Assembly: GCA_964413535.1 (NCBI GenBank)
Contig: CAYPTB010000040.1
Location: forward strand, 328,727-392,726
Direction: 5' to 3'
From: CAYPTB01 sp964413535
GTDB taxonomy: Bacteria > Planctomycetota > UBA1135 > GCA-002686595
Length of the DNA: 64,000 nucleotides
Position 1 is the first letter of the stretch, and the number at the start of each line of letters is the position of its first letter. Made by a program: the position numbers and the translations under genes. Shown here piece after piece: positions 43,998-53,045 of the stretch. The notes beneath the pieces are model-generated. The model saw nothing but the letters and a program-made list of their open reading frames with translations, did not search any database and was not told the origin of the DNA.

Positions 43998-45221
43998 ATG
44001 CTGCCGATCGCCTCGACCCTGCTCGCCCTCGTGCCCGCCGCAGGGAGCGGCGAGTTGCTCGACGTGGTCCAGCTCTTGGGCGGCGAGAAGCTCCAGGGTC
44101 GCGTGACGTCTCGCTCGAACCACTGCGTCGTACTCCAGCAGGGCTCACGAGAGCTCGAGATCCCGACGGACGAAATCTCCTCCGTCGACGCACTCGAAGA
44201 TCGGCTGGCACGGGTCCTCGAGCACCTCGCGGTCGTGCGCGCGGACGACGTCGTGGGTCTCCTGGATCTCGCGAGCGTCTGCGAAGCGCGCGGACTCTCG
44301 GGTGAGGCGGACCTGCTCCACATGCGCGTCCTGCTGCAGGATCCCGCGAACGAGCGGGCGAACGAACGCCTCGGGCACCGCCAACGATCTCCGGGCATCT
44401 ACTCGGTTCCCCACGGCCCGAAATGGATTCGATGGAGCGACCGCCTCGCCGGCGCGAAGGATTGGAACGACGCGTGGGAGCTCGAGACGTCGCACTATCG
44501 CCTGCGCACGAACGTGGACCTCCAAGCGGCGTTGAACGCAGCCTTCGACCTCGAGCGCTTCTACCTGTTCTTCTTCACGCTGTTCGGCCGCGAGCTCGGA
44601 GCGCACCACGTGCAGGACCGGATGGTCGTGCACCTCCACGGGGATCCCGGCTCGTTCCCGGCCATAGGCTACGGCCGAAGAGCCTATTACGAGTCGGCGA
44701 TACGTCGACTGGTCGTCGATGCGAAGAGCGTCCTCGTGCGGCCGGCGCTCGTTCACGAAGCGACGCATCAGATCTTGGACGAGACGGCGGCGGGAAGGCG
44801 GGCGAGTGACGTGGGAATCCCCGCTTGGTTGTCGGAAGGGCTCGCGGAGTACATGGCGAGCGCGGCCGAAGGTCCCCCGGGCAGCACCTGGTTCCACACC
44901 GGAAACGTCTCGGAACTGCACGTTCACGCCCATGCCGGGGCGGCTCGCCCCCTCGACTTGAAGGGCGTGCTGGCGCTCGAGAACGGGGACTTCCTCACCT
45001 CGAAGGATGCGGCGCTCTACTACGCGCAGTCCTACACGCTGGTCCAGATGTGCCTGGACGATCCCGACGAGCGCTATCGCGACGGCTTCATGCAGTACAT
45101 GGCCCAGGCCTATCTCGGAAAGGCGTCGCCGTCGTCGTTCCGCACCCTCGTGGCCAACCAGAACGATTTCGAGGACGAGTGGTCGACCTACGTGCGCTTC
45201 CTCGCGTCGAACGGGCGGTAG
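43998..45221 (+). CDS. DUF1570-type protein with an HExxH metalloprotease motif
   Basis: A 407-aa protein with a short hydrophobic N-terminus (possible signal peptide, MLPIASTLLALVPAAGSG). The middle carries LVHEATHQILDE, an HExxH zinc-protease motif at residues 253-257, followed by GIPAWLSEGLAEYMAS, whose Glu is the expected third ligand. This is the DUF1570 layout, common in planctomycetes. The N-terminal part (LGGEKLQGRVTSRSNHCVVL) looks like a small beta-barrel domain. It probably acts outside the cytoplasm on proteins, but no substrate is known. It starts 6 nt after the thioredoxin-like gene and ends 11 nt before the membrane protein gene. Confidence 0.82.
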   Translation: MLPIASTLLALVPAAGSGELLDVVQLLGGEKLQGRVTSRSNHCVVLQQGSRELEIPTDEISSVDALEDRLARVLEHLAVVRADDVVGLLDLASVCEARGLSGEADLLHMRVLLQDPANERANERLGHRQRSPGIYSVPHGPKWIRWSDRLAGAKDWNDAWELETSHYRLRTNVDLQAALNAAFDLERFYLFFFTLFGRELGAHHVQDRMVVHLHGDPGSFPAIGYGRRAYYESAIRRLVVDAKSVLVRPALVHEATHQILDETAAGRRASDVGIPAWLSEGLAEYMASAAEGPPGSTWFHTGNVSELHVHAHAGAARPLDLKGVLALENGDFLTSKDAALYYAQSYTLVQMCLDDPDERYRDGFMQYMAQAYLGKASPSSFRTLVANQNDFEDEWSTYVRFLASNGR

Positions 45222-45232
45222 CGCCGTCTGCG

Positions 45233-46672
45233 ATGCGGCGATCCCTCGTCCTGCTGCGCTCGTATCTCGCGGGCCGAGAGGCCTCGGATTCCTACCTAGC
45301 CGCGCTGCTGCTGCCGGCGGTGTCGTCGTCCGCGTTCGCGTTGCTCGTGCGCGACGAGTTGACGAGCTTCGCCTACGCGCTCGTCTTCCTGACGCTGGCC
45401 ACGCCCTTCGTCGCCATCCCCCTGCTCGGGGAACTCGGCTACTTGTTGCGCAGGGACACTTCCTTCGAATGGGTCGGAGCGCTTCCCCTGACTGAGCGCG
45501 AGATCCGGGCCGCCCGCGCGTTGCACCTCGTCGCCGCGCTCTGCGTCCTCGTGTCGGGGCCCCTGCTCCCGGCGGCGCTCCTCGCCCCCGCGGACATGGG
45601 AATCGTCCAGCGCCTCGTGCTCGTCGTGTCGGGCTTCGGCCTCGCCCTCGTGCTCGCGGCGTTGCTGCTGCTGCTCCAGGGCCTCTTGGCCGGCCGAGCG
45701 GAGAGCCTGTTCGTTCTCCTGCAGACGGGCCTCGTGGCGGGCGTCTTCATCGGGATCGTGCTCGGCGCGCGTCACATCGCGTCCCTGGCTCACCTCCGAG
45801 AACTCGACGACTCGAGTCCCCTCGCACTCCTGCCGAGCGCGTGGTTCGCTCGCCCCTTCGGATCGACGGGCGGAATCGGCCTCCCCCTCGGCTGCACCAC
45901 CCTGGCGCTCGTCATGGTCCTGTTCCTGCCTCGACCCAACGCGCCGCAGCCCTCGCGCCGCCTCGGACTCGCCGAGCGCTTCCTGGTCCCCGCCCGGGCG
46001 CTCGCGTCCCGACTGTGGCTGCGAGCGGACGAGCGCGCACCGTTCGATCTCGTGTACGACGCGCTCCCGCGCGAACGCGAGGTGGTGCTGCGCACGTATC
46101 CCATGATCGGCATCCCGCTCGCGTTCCTGGTCGCCGCGTCGACCGGTGAAAACCCGGCGCAACGCGAAGGTCTCCTGGCGCTCTTGCTCTTCACCCCGAG
46201 CCTCTATCTCCCGATCCTGCTCTCCCACGTCTGCGTATCCGAGTCCGCCGAGGCCCGTTGGATCCTCGGCTCGGCTCCCGTCGCAGCTGGGGCGATCGCG
46301 AACGGAGCCGTGAAGGCGCTGGCCGTTCGCTTCCTCTTGCCCCTCTACGCGGTGCTCTTCGTGCTCGCCTGGCACGGGGCCGGCCTCGTCTTCGCGCTGC
46401 GCCTCGCGGTTCCCGGCGCGTTGCTCTCGCTGCTCGTATTGCGGCGTCTCTACGCGGGCTTCGCGACGGACCTGCCCCTCTCGGTTCTGCCGGAGCGCGT
46501 TCGAGCCCGGCTCGACGCGGGTGGCAACCTGCTCGTGTTGGCGGTCGGACTCACCGTGCTCTCGATCCTGGCCTATCTCCTCCTCGGATTGGGACTCGCA
46601 CTCCTCTTGTCGCTGGCACTGCTGCTCGTCGAGGTATGGGCGGGGCGTGCGCTGCGGCACCAGTTGGGGTAA
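45233..46672 (+). CDS. polytopic membrane protein, probable ABC permease
   Basis: A 479-aa membrane protein with about 10-12 helices and Arg-rich loops. No strict signature is seen, but the layout (two hydrophobic blocks around a long cytoplasmic loop with ARALASRLWLRADERAPFDL, then REREVVLRTYPMIGIPLAFL) resembles ABC-2-type exporter membrane subunits in this lineage. The orphan ABC ATPase at 41107-41871 has no other candidate partner nearby. This pairing is inference. The ATG follows the DUF1570 stop by 11 nt, so it is probably in the same transcript. Confidence 0.65.
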   Translation: MRRSLVLLRSYLAGREASDSYLAALLLPAVSSSAFALLVRDELTSFAYALVFLTLATPFVAIPLLGELGYLLRRDTSFEWVGALPLTEREIRAARALHLVAALCVLVSGPLLPAALLAPADMGIVQRLVLVVSGFGLALVLAALLLLLQGLLAGRAESLFVLLQTGLVAGVFIGIVLGARHIASLAHLRELDDSSPLALLPSAWFARPFGSTGGIGLPLGCTTLALVMVLFLPRPNAPQPSRRLGLAERFLVPARALASRLWLRADERAPFDLVYDALPREREVVLRTYPMIGIPLAFLVAASTGENPAQREGLLALLLFTPSLYLPILLSHVCVSESAEARWILGSAPVAAGAIANGAVKALAVRFLLPLYAVLFVLAWHGAGLVFALRLAVPGALLSLLVLRRLYAGFATDLPLSVLPERVRARLDAGGNLLVLAVGLTVLSILAYLLLGLGLALLLSLALLLVEVWAGRALRHQLG

Positions 46673-46712
46673 GGTCGCGTTCCCGGTGCCTTCGGCGCCG
46701 CGCGCACCCCCC

Positions 46713-47294
46713 ATGAACGCATCGACGGAAGTAGCCCGGAGTCCCGGTTTCCTCCACGAACTCTCCCGCAGGCGCTACCGCTACCGCCAACTTTCAGGCA
46801 TCGCGTTCGGTTGCGTGGTCGTCGCGCTCGCGTCTCCCGTGCGCGGCCTCGTGATCACGGGCGCCGTCTTCGCCGCGATCGGGATGCTCGTTCGGCTGTG
46901 GGCTTCCGGCCACGTCAAGAAGGACGCGGTGCTCGCGACGACTGGGCCCTATGCCTTCGTGCGCCACCCGCTGTACGTCGGGAACCACCTGATCGCCATC
47001 GGGCTGTGCCTCGCGTCGGGAACGTGGTGGAGCCTTCCCGCGTGGATCGCGCTGGCGCTCTTCTTCTACCCCGCCACGATCCGGCGCGAGGACGCGCGCC
47101 TCTCGTCGCGTTTCCCCGAGGAGTGGCGCGCGTGGCGCAGCGGAACGCACGCTCTCATCCCGCGCCTGCGCCCCTACCGGCCGGGGGAGCGGAGCGAGTG
47201 GTCCTTCCGCCAGAGCCTCGTCCAGAACGGCGAGCCGATCTACGTCGCCGTCATCACGGCAGCGCTCGGCTACCTCTGGACGCAGGCTCGATAG
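46713..47294 (+). CDS. isoprenylcysteine carboxyl methyltransferase-like membrane protein
   Basis: A 193-aa integral membrane protein. The ICMT/phosphatidylethanolamine methyltransferase-like core is evident: TTGPYAFVRHPLYVGNHLIA (the RHPxYxGN SAM-binding motif), then FFYPATIRREDARLSSRFPE with the EExxLxxxFGxEWxxY-like region. Four or so helices. Bacterial members methylate isoprenoid-type or lipid substrates; the true one is unknown. The frame is open into the previous gene, but the ATG at 46713 begins a sensible N-terminus. 40 nt after the preceding stop. Confidence 0.85.
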   Translation: MNASTEVARSPGFLHELSRRRYRYRQLSGIAFGCVVVALASPVRGLVITGAVFAAIGMLVRLWASGHVKKDAVLATTGPYAFVRHPLYVGNHLIAIGLCLASGTWWSLPAWIALALFFYPATIRREDARLSSRFPEEWRAWRSGTHALIPRLRPYRPGERSEWSFRQSLVQNGEPIYVAVITAALGYLWTQAR

Positions 47295-47364
47295 ACTTCG
47301 GTACCCCGCCTCGAAGAGCTGCGGTGATCGAACGGGTCGGCTGGCGGATCGGACGAGGACGGTG

Positions 47365-48123
47365 ATGGGCGCGTCCCTGCGCGCGCTGGGCAACGGGGAA
47401 TTGGCGGGGGAGATTCGCCTCGCGGACGGGTCCAGGTACGTGCGTTCGCGCATGCTGCAGCACGGCTTCTTCGCCGCCACGGGACTCTACTCCGGGCCGC
47501 GGGGCACCATCGTCCTCAAGGCCGGCCGCGAGGCGAGCTTCTTCGGCTTGCCGCTCCATTGGCTCGGCCGCTGGCTCGCGAACCGCGAACTCGAGATGTA
47601 CGCGCGGTGCGCCGGCATCGAGGGCGTTCCGGGCGACGGTGAGCGGATCGACGACACGCGTTTCGTTCGCTCCTACGTCGAAGGACACTCGCTCGAGCGG
47701 GGCGAGCGCGTCGACGACGCGTTCTTCCCGCGCTTGGAGTCGCTCGTGGCACAGATCCACGCGCGCGACATGGCGTTCGTCGACCTGCAGAAGTGCGCGA
47801 ACGTCCTCGTCGACACGAGTGGACGCCCCTGGCTCGTGGACTTCCAGACGGCCTGGCACTGGCCCGCGCGCGAACAACGGCGCGGAGGACAACGACTGAT
47901 CCCCGATCGGCTCGGACGCTACATCCTGCGTCGCTTCCAGGCCGCGGATCGCTTCCACGTGCTCAAGCATTGGCGTCGCTGCAGACCCGACTCGATCTCG
48001 CCGGAGGCGCTCGAGAGCACCCACCATCCGGACAGTTGGACGCGCGCTCACCGCATCGTGCACAACCGCTGGCGCGCCTTGAGACAGAAGCTGCGCGAGC
48101 GCCGTGACTCCAAACGCCGGTGA
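47365..48123 (+). CDS. kinase-fold protein (lipopolysaccharide-kinase-like)
   Basis: A 252-aa protein with a minimal kinase fold. K52 in IVLKAGR is the presumed ATP lysine. The catalytic loop reads FVDLQKCANVLVD with D140 and N146, and the metal-binding DFG is replaced by DFQ at residues 159-161. This layout matches Kdo kinase/RIO-like small-molecule kinases rather than Ser/Thr kinases. The Arg-rich C-terminal tail could bind membranes or nucleic acid. GTG 47362 and ATG 47365 are adjacent alternative starts; a GAGGAC ribosome site precedes them. The substrate is unknown; a cell-envelope sugar is a guess. Confidence 0.7.
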   Translation: MGASLRALGNGELAGEIRLADGSRYVRSRMLQHGFFAATGLYSGPRGTIVLKAGREASFFGLPLHWLGRWLANRELEMYARCAGIEGVPGDGERIDDTRFVRSYVEGHSLERGERVDDAFFPRLESLVAQIHARDMAFVDLQKCANVLVDTSGRPWLVDFQTAWHWPAREQRRGGQRLIPDRLGRYILRRFQAADRFHVLKHWRRCRPDSISPEALESTHHPDSWTRAHRIVHNRWRALRQKLRERRDSKRR

Positions 48124-48210
48124 CGCCCAGGTCGGAGCTCCACCTCGTTCTCGTGACCGTCCTGGGCCTGTTGCTCTCGCTGTATCGCATTCGCCCGATC
48201 CGAGCGCGCT

Positions 48211-49266
48211 TCAGCGGTTGGCGAGGAATTCGCCCATGTCCGCCGCCAGGGGACATTTCAACTCGACGCGCGCTCCGCTCCTCGGATGCGTCACGACGAG
48301 ACGGTGGTTGTGCAGCGCGTGGCGCGGTAGCCCGAGCACTCGCGAGTCCTCCTGGGACAACTCGCTCTCCGCTCCGCGCAGGAAGAGACCGTCATCGGCC
48401 CCGTAGAGCTTGTCGCCCACGAGCGGGTGGCCGATCGCCTCCATGTGGACACGGATCTGGTGCTGCCTGCCAGTGTGCGGCAAGCAGGAGACGAGCGTGC
48501 AGTCCCGATGGCGCCTCACGACCCTCCATGCCGTTCGCGAAGGCATGCCGTCGACCGCGCAGGCCATCTTCAATCGCACGCGGCTCGCGCGCGCTGATGC
48601 CAGCGGGATGTCGATCAGCCCGAAGTCCGACTCGGGGTGGCCCCAAACGATCGCGAGGTACTCCTTCTCGACCTCGCGGTCCTCGAACTGTCCCATCAAG
48701 ATGCGGTGGGATTCGGGATCCTTCCCGCACAAGAGCAGCCCGCTCGTCTCGCGATCCAGGCGATGGCAGAGCTTCACGAAGTGCTCGTTGTCCCCGAAGC
48801 GCTCGCGCCACAGCGCGTGGAGCCGCTGGATCATCGTGTCCGTGAGATGGCGGCCGGCAGGATGGACGGCGATACCGGCCGGCTTGTCGACCGCGATCAT
48901 CGCATCGTCCTCGTAGAGGATCTCGACTTGGTTCAGGGACGGTCGCGGAGCGTGCAGGCGCAGATCCTCGGGGATCTCGACGACGACGCGCGAGCCGTGG
49001 TGCAGCTTCCGGCCTGGACGCCGCTCGACGAGCGCTTCACCGCGCCCGTGGGGCATGTCCGGAGTCGAAGCGTCGACGGTGACGTAGCCGTCCTGGATCA
49101 GCCGCTGGATCGACGTTCGCGAGCGCCAGTGGAGATAGTGCTGGAGGAACGCGTCCAGCCGGAAGCGGACCTCCTCGGGTCGGAGCTGGAAGTCGCTCGC
49201 GCGCACTTCGAGCTCGACCTTGTCCGGGGGCAGGGAGAGGTCGCGATCCCTGGGGAAGAGCCGCAT
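48211..49266 (-). CDS. RluA-family RNA pseudouridine synthase
   Basis: A 351-aa pseudouridine synthase. An N-terminal S4-like RNA-binding region (residues ~30-105) precedes the catalytic domain. The diagnostic HRLDRETSGLLL holds the catalytic Asp, D171. HTGRQHQIRVHMEAIGHPLV is the second conserved motif. It isomerises uridine in rRNA or tRNA. Which site (RluC-, RluD- or TruC-like) cannot be told from sequence. It converges with the kinase-like gene (87-nt gap) and is followed, in the direction of transcription, by nothing on its strand. S21 lies 79 nt upstream on the same strand. Confidence 0.9.
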   Translation of the reverse strand: MRLFPRDRDLSLPPDKVELEVRASDFQLRPEEVRFRLDAFLQHYLHWRSRTSIQRLIQDGYVTVDASTPDMPHGRGEALVERRPGRKLHHGSRVVVEIPEDLRLHAPRPSLNQVEILYEDDAMIAVDKPAGIAVHPAGRHLTDTMIQRLHALWRERFGDNEHFVKLCHRLDRETSGLLLCGKDPESHRILMGQFEDREVEKEYLAIVWGHPESDFGLIDIPLASARASRVRLKMACAVDGMPSRTAWRVVRRHRDCTLVSCLPHTGRQHQIRVHMEAIGHPLVGDKLYGADDGLFLRGAESELSQEDSRVLGLPRHALHNHRLVVTHPRSGARVELKCPLAADMGEFLANR

Positions 49267-49345
49267 GGGGACCCCAAGCTATCACTCGGTCTCGAAGCCG
49301 GCCGAAGCACGCCTCACTGCAGGGAGCGGGGCGGATTGCGCGCTG

Positions 49346-49561
49346 TCAGGAGCGCTGAGCGCGACGCTGCGAGCGGCGAGAGGCTTTCAAGATGGTCCGG
49401 ATGCGCTCGCGCCGCTCGCGGCGCCGGCGGTCCGAGCGCTTCTCGTGCCACGTGTGTGCTTTGGCGAGGCGGAAGATGCCCCCGTAATTGCACTGACGTT
49501 TGAAGCGCCGCAGGGCGCCTTCGAGCGACTCGTTGGGTCGGACCTGGACCTTGATCGACAT
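49346..49561 (-). CDS. rpsU: 30S ribosomal protein S21
   Basis: A 71-aa protein of the small ribosomal subunit. The S21 signature is clear: VQVRPNESLEGALRRFKRQC near the N-terminus, followed by RLAKAHTWHEKRSDRRRRER. The C-terminus is Arg-rich and slightly extended. The ATG at 49561 is the S21 start, although the frame is open for 82 more codons upstream. It is divergent from recD2. Confidence 0.95.
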   Translation of the reverse strand: MSIKVQVRPNESLEGALRRFKRQCNYGGIFRLAKAHTWHEKRSDRRRRERRERIRTILKASRRSQRRAQRS

Positions 49562-49627
49562 GGGCTGCGGTGGCTCGCGACGAACCGGAAGCCGGCGCGG
49601 AATGCCTGCCCCCGAATGGAGGCGAGG

Positions 49628-49633
49628 AGTATA
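49628..49633 (-). promoter_or_regulatory. candidate -10 element for rpsU
   Basis: On the minus strand the sequence reads TATACT, five of six matches to the -10 consensus, 67 nt before the S21 start. No good -35 lies 16-18 nt upstream. Weak call. Confidence 0.3.
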
Positions 49634-49694
49634 GGGTCGCGGTTTTCGGCGGGTAGCTTTATCTGGAATTCGGCGCGCGCGGCATCCTGACGCC

Positions 49695-51986
49695 GTGCGC
49701 CCCCCCCTCGACGCGCCGGAAGAGCCCACGTCGGGGTCGAGTGCGAGACCCGGCTCGCCGCCGCTCTCTCCCGAGGGCGTGCTCCAGGGTTCGGTCGAGC
49801 GCGTCACCTTCCACTCCGAGACTTCGCTCTACACAGTTCTAAAGCTCGTTCCCGAAAGGGGTTGTCGGGGGCCATCGGGGGAGCCCTTGGAGCTCTGGGC
49901 GCGGGTCGCGGCGGTGGGTCACACACCGCGACCCGCCGCAGGTTTGCGCGTGCGGCTGCGCGGAGAGTGGAGCCGCCATCCGACGCACGGCGTGCAGTTC
50001 GGCTTCGACGTTCTCGAGCACCTGCCTCCGCTCGGGAAGGAGGGCCTCGTTCGCTACCTCTCTTCGAAGGCGTTCCGCGGAGTGGGCAAGGCGCTCGCCG
50101 CGCGCATCGTCGAGCGCTTCGGCGACGGAGCGCTCGAGATCATCCGGGACGAGCCGCAGCGGTTGGCCGAGGTCGACGGGCTCCCGACGCGGGTGCGCGA
50201 CGAGCTCGTGAGCTCCGTGCGGGCGGAGCTGCTCACCCACCGAGCGCTCGCGTTCTTGCTCGACTGCGGTCTCGGTCCCTGGCAGGCGGACGCGGTCCTG
50301 CGGCGATTCGGGTCGGATTGCGAACGGCTCGTTCGCGAGAACCCTTACCTGCTCGCGCGTGGAACGCGAGGCATCGGTTTCCTGACGGCGGACAAGGTCG
50401 CGCAGCGCTTGGGGTTCGAGGCGGAGAGCAAGGAGCGCCTGGCCGCGGGAATCCTGCACACGCTCGAGCGTGCAGCCGAGGACGGTCACTCGTTGCTCGA
50501 AGCCGAGAACCTGCTTCGAAACGCCGCGACCGTGCTCGGCGACGGGATCCCGCGCGAAGGGCTGGAGCTCCGCGCCGACGAGCTCGCTCGCGCCGGCGAG
50601 ATCGTGATCGAGTCGCACCTGCGAGAGGGAGTGCGGCTCGTTTACCTCCCGATGTACCGCACGTGCGAAGTCGAATTGTCGCGGAATCTCTCCGCCCTCG
50701 CGAGCCGTACGGTCGAGCCCCTGGCGCGCTCGGCCGAGCTCCAGGAAGCCGAGCGGCGGAACGCGATCGAATTGCACCCGCTCCAGCGCGATGCCGTCCT
50801 CGGACTCCTGCGGTCTCCCGTGGGTCTCCTCACGGGTGGGCCGGGGGTGGGCAAGACCACCATCGTGCGCCTGATCGTGGAGCTGGCCGAGTGGGGCGGC
50901 GCCCGCATCGCTCTCGCCTCTCCGACGGGACGGGCAGCCAAGCGCCTGGCCGAGGCGACCGGCCGCGAGGCCACGACGATCCACCGGATGCTCGGCTACG
51001 ACCACGAGAAACGTGGTTTCCGACACGACGAGAACGCGCCGCTCGAGGCCGATCTGATCGTCGTGGACGAGTTGTCGATGCTCGATCTCGTCCTGGCTCA
51101 CCATCTGGTGAAAGCCGTACAGCCTCCCACGCGGCTCGTCCTGGTCGGCGATCCCAACCAGCTCCCCGCCGTGGGGGCAGGTTCCGTGCTGGCGGATCTG
51201 ATCGCGTCGGGAGCTATTCCCTTGTGGCGGCTGACGCAGATCTACCGGCAATCGGGCGAGAGCCTGATCGTCACGAACGCCTACCGCATCCTGTGCGGGG
51301 AAATGCCCGAGCTTCCCGAAGGCGGCGAACCGGCCGCCGACTTCTTCTTCTTCCCGGCGCACGACGAGGCGGCGGCTGCCGACCGCTTGGTGGAAGTGGT
51401 GACCGAGCGCATTCCGCGGCGCTTCGGGCTCACCTGGATCGACGACGTCCAAGTGCTCGCGCCCATGTATCGCGGGGAGTGCGGCGTCGACTCGCTCAAC
51501 GACCGACTGCGCGAAGCATTGGGGAGCGGCGGGATCGAGGCGCGTCGCGGCGATCGCGTGTGGCGGGTGGGCGATCGCGTCATTCACACCCGAAACGATT
51601 ACGACAAGGAAGTCTTCAACGGGGACATGGGCAGGATCGAGAGCATCGCCGAAGATGGGAGCGGGCTCTTCGTCCGCTATCCCGAACGCGAGCTCTTCTA
51701 CGCATCGGACGAGTTCTCGGATCTCCAGCCGGCCTTCGCGATCACCGTTCACCGCTCGCAGGGCTGCGAGTTCCCGGCCGTCGTCGTACCGCTCGTCATG
51801 CGTCATTACCTGATGCTCCAGCGTCACCTCCTCTACACGGCGGTCACGCGCGCGCGTCGGCTCGTCGTCCTCGTCGGAGCTCGGCGAGCACTCGAGCTCG
51901 CATTGGCGAACTCCGAGCAGCGCGACCGGGAGTCGGGCTTGGCGGAGCGCTTGCGGAGGCTCGTGGTGGCTCCGGGAGGGAGTTGA
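49695..51986 (+). CDS. recD2: RecD2-type ATP-dependent DNA helicase
   Basis: A 763-aa superfamily 1B helicase that occurs without RecBC. The N-terminal OB-like domain and tandem helix-hairpin-helix regions (KAFRGVGKALAARIVERFGD) precede the motor. Walker A GGPGVGKTT starts at residue 381, Walker B is LIVVDELSMLDLVLA, and the C-terminal motifs are AITVHRSQGCEFPAVVVPLV and YTAVTRARRLVVLVG. It unwinds DNA 5'-3' and acts in damage tolerance. GTG start, with no ideal ribosome site. It is divergent from rpsU and 174 nt upstream of the Hsp20 pair. Confidence 0.93.
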   Translation: MRPPLDAPEEPTSGSSARPGSPPLSPEGVLQGSVERVTFHSETSLYTVLKLVPERGCRGPSGEPLELWARVAAVGHTPRPAAGLRVRLRGEWSRHPTHGVQFGFDVLEHLPPLGKEGLVRYLSSKAFRGVGKALAARIVERFGDGALEIIRDEPQRLAEVDGLPTRVRDELVSSVRAELLTHRALAFLLDCGLGPWQADAVLRRFGSDCERLVRENPYLLARGTRGIGFLTADKVAQRLGFEAESKERLAAGILHTLERAAEDGHSLLEAENLLRNAATVLGDGIPREGLELRADELARAGEIVIESHLREGVRLVYLPMYRTCEVELSRNLSALASRTVEPLARSAELQEAERRNAIELHPLQRDAVLGLLRSPVGLLTGGPGVGKTTIVRLIVELAEWGGARIALASPTGRAAKRLAEATGREATTIHRMLGYDHEKRGFRHDENAPLEADLIVVDELSMLDLVLAHHLVKAVQPPTRLVLVGDPNQLPAVGAGSVLADLIASGAIPLWRLTQIYRQSGESLIVTNAYRILCGEMPELPEGGEPAADFFFFPAHDEAAAADRLVEVVTERIPRRFGLTWIDDVQVLAPMYRGECGVDSLNDRLREALGSGGIEARRGDRVWRVGDRVIHTRNDYDKEVFNGDMGRIESIAEDGSGLFVRYPERELFYASDEFSDLQPAFAITVHRSQGCEFPAVVVPLVMRHYLMLQRHLLYTAVTRARRLVVLVGARRALELALANSEQRDRESGLAERLRRLVVAPGGS

Positions 51987-52023
51987 TCGCCTGGGTCCAG
52001 AGGGCCCCGGCGATCCCCGCAAA

Positions 52024-52047
52024 CTTGACAGTCGTGGCTGCCATAAA
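52024..52047 (+). promoter_or_regulatory. possible heat-shock (sigma-32-like) promoter of the hsp20 pair
   Basis: CTTGACA (52024-52030) and CCATAAA (52041-52047) are 10 nt apart, partly like the CTTGAAA...CCCCATnT sigma-32 pattern. The spacing is short, so this is tentative. No CIRCE element is present. Confidence 0.3.
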
Positions 52048-52160
52048 GGCGCCCGAACGCAGCGGAAGACCCCTTCAAGGCCCTTCGAAGGCGCGGCATC
52101 CCCCTTGCCTTCGCGGCCTCGCCCGGGCGCCTCGCGCCCCCGGATCGAAAGGAGAACACC

Positions 52161-52601
52161 ATGCGACGGAATCCCATTGCTCGAGTCGGTTGGAGTCCGC
52201 TCGGAAGCCTCTGGCAGCTCCAAGACGAATTCAACCGCGCCTTCGAGGGCGCGCGGGCCCTGCTCCCCGCGCAAGAAGTCCCCGCGCTCAGCGTGTGGTC
52301 GAACGACGAAGGTCTCCGGATCACCGCGGAGGTCCCAGGCCTTGGAACCGACGACGTACAGGTCTCGATCGAAGGCGATCGCCTGACGATCTCGGGCACC
52401 TTCCCGGGATCCGAGACGGTGGAAGGCTTTCAATCACTCCGCCGCGAGCGCAGGACGGGCGCGTTCACGCGCACGATCGAGCTTCCCTTCCGCGTCGACG
52501 CGGAGGGTGTCGACGCCCGTCTCGAGAACGGCGTGCTCGAGTTGCGCGTGCCGCGTGCCGAAGACGAGAAGCCGCGGCGCATCCAAGTCCATACGAGCTG
52601 A
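52161..52601 (+). CDS. Hsp20 small heat-shock protein (first of a pair)
   Basis: A 146-aa ATP-independent holdase. The alpha-crystallin domain covers residues ~45-138 (LSVWSNDEGLRITAEVPGLG, then RLTISGTF and the ARLENGVLELRVPRAEDEKP region with the GxLxL-type strand). The N-terminal LQDEFNRAFE is typical. AAAGGAGAA precedes the ATG by 7 nt. The C-terminal IxI anchor is only partly kept (RRIQVHTS). The second Hsp20 gene begins 28 nt later. Confidence 0.93.
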   Translation: MRRNPIARVGWSPLGSLWQLQDEFNRAFEGARALLPAQEVPALSVWSNDEGLRITAEVPGLGTDDVQVSIEGDRLTISGTFPGSETVEGFQSLRRERRTGAFTRTIELPFRVDAEGVDARLENGVLELRVPRAEDEKPRRIQVHTS

Positions 52602-52629
52602 TCATTCGTCGAGAAAGGAACGAGACGTC

Positions 52630-52995
52630 ATGAGCGAGAAAACGAGCAACGACACGGCCGTTGCGGAGCGATGCGTGAGGACTCCGAGGGTCGACATCAA
52701 GGAGAACGAAGGCGAGGTCGTCCTCCATGCGGACCTTCCCGGCGTCGCCGCTCGTTCCATCGAAGTCACCCTGGAGCACGACATGCTCGTGGTCCGTGGG
52801 GACGTGGAACCGATCGCGGCGGAAGGCTATCGATTGCTGCACCGCGAGGGTGGGGCAGAGCGCTTCGAGCGTTCGTTCCGGCTCTCCGGTGACCTCGATC
52901 GGGATCGGATCGACGCTTCCTTCGAGAAGGGCGTCCTGCGCCTGACCATCGCGCGCAAGGATCCGAAACGCACCGTCGCGATTCGGACGGCCTGA
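52630..52995 (+). CDS. Hsp20 small heat-shock protein (second of a pair)
   Basis: A 121-aa alpha-crystallin protein, shorter at the N-terminus than its neighbour. Key regions are NEGEVVLHADLPGVAARSIE and EKGVLRLTIARKDPKRTVAI. AAAGGAACG lies 11 nt before the ATG. The two proteins differ clearly in sequence, so they are not a recent duplication and may form mixed oligomers. It is followed after 50 nt by the convergent PilZ-protein gene. Confidence 0.92.
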   Translation: MSEKTSNDTAVAERCVRTPRVDIKENEGEVVLHADLPGVAARSIEVTLEHDMLVVRGDVEPIAAEGYRLLHREGGAERFERSFRLSGDLDRDRIDASFEKGVLRLTIARKDPKRTVAIRTA

Positions 52996-53045
52996 CGCAC
53001 TCGCGCGAGACGCGGCGAGCCTTCGGCGCTCTCGCGCGACTTCCG

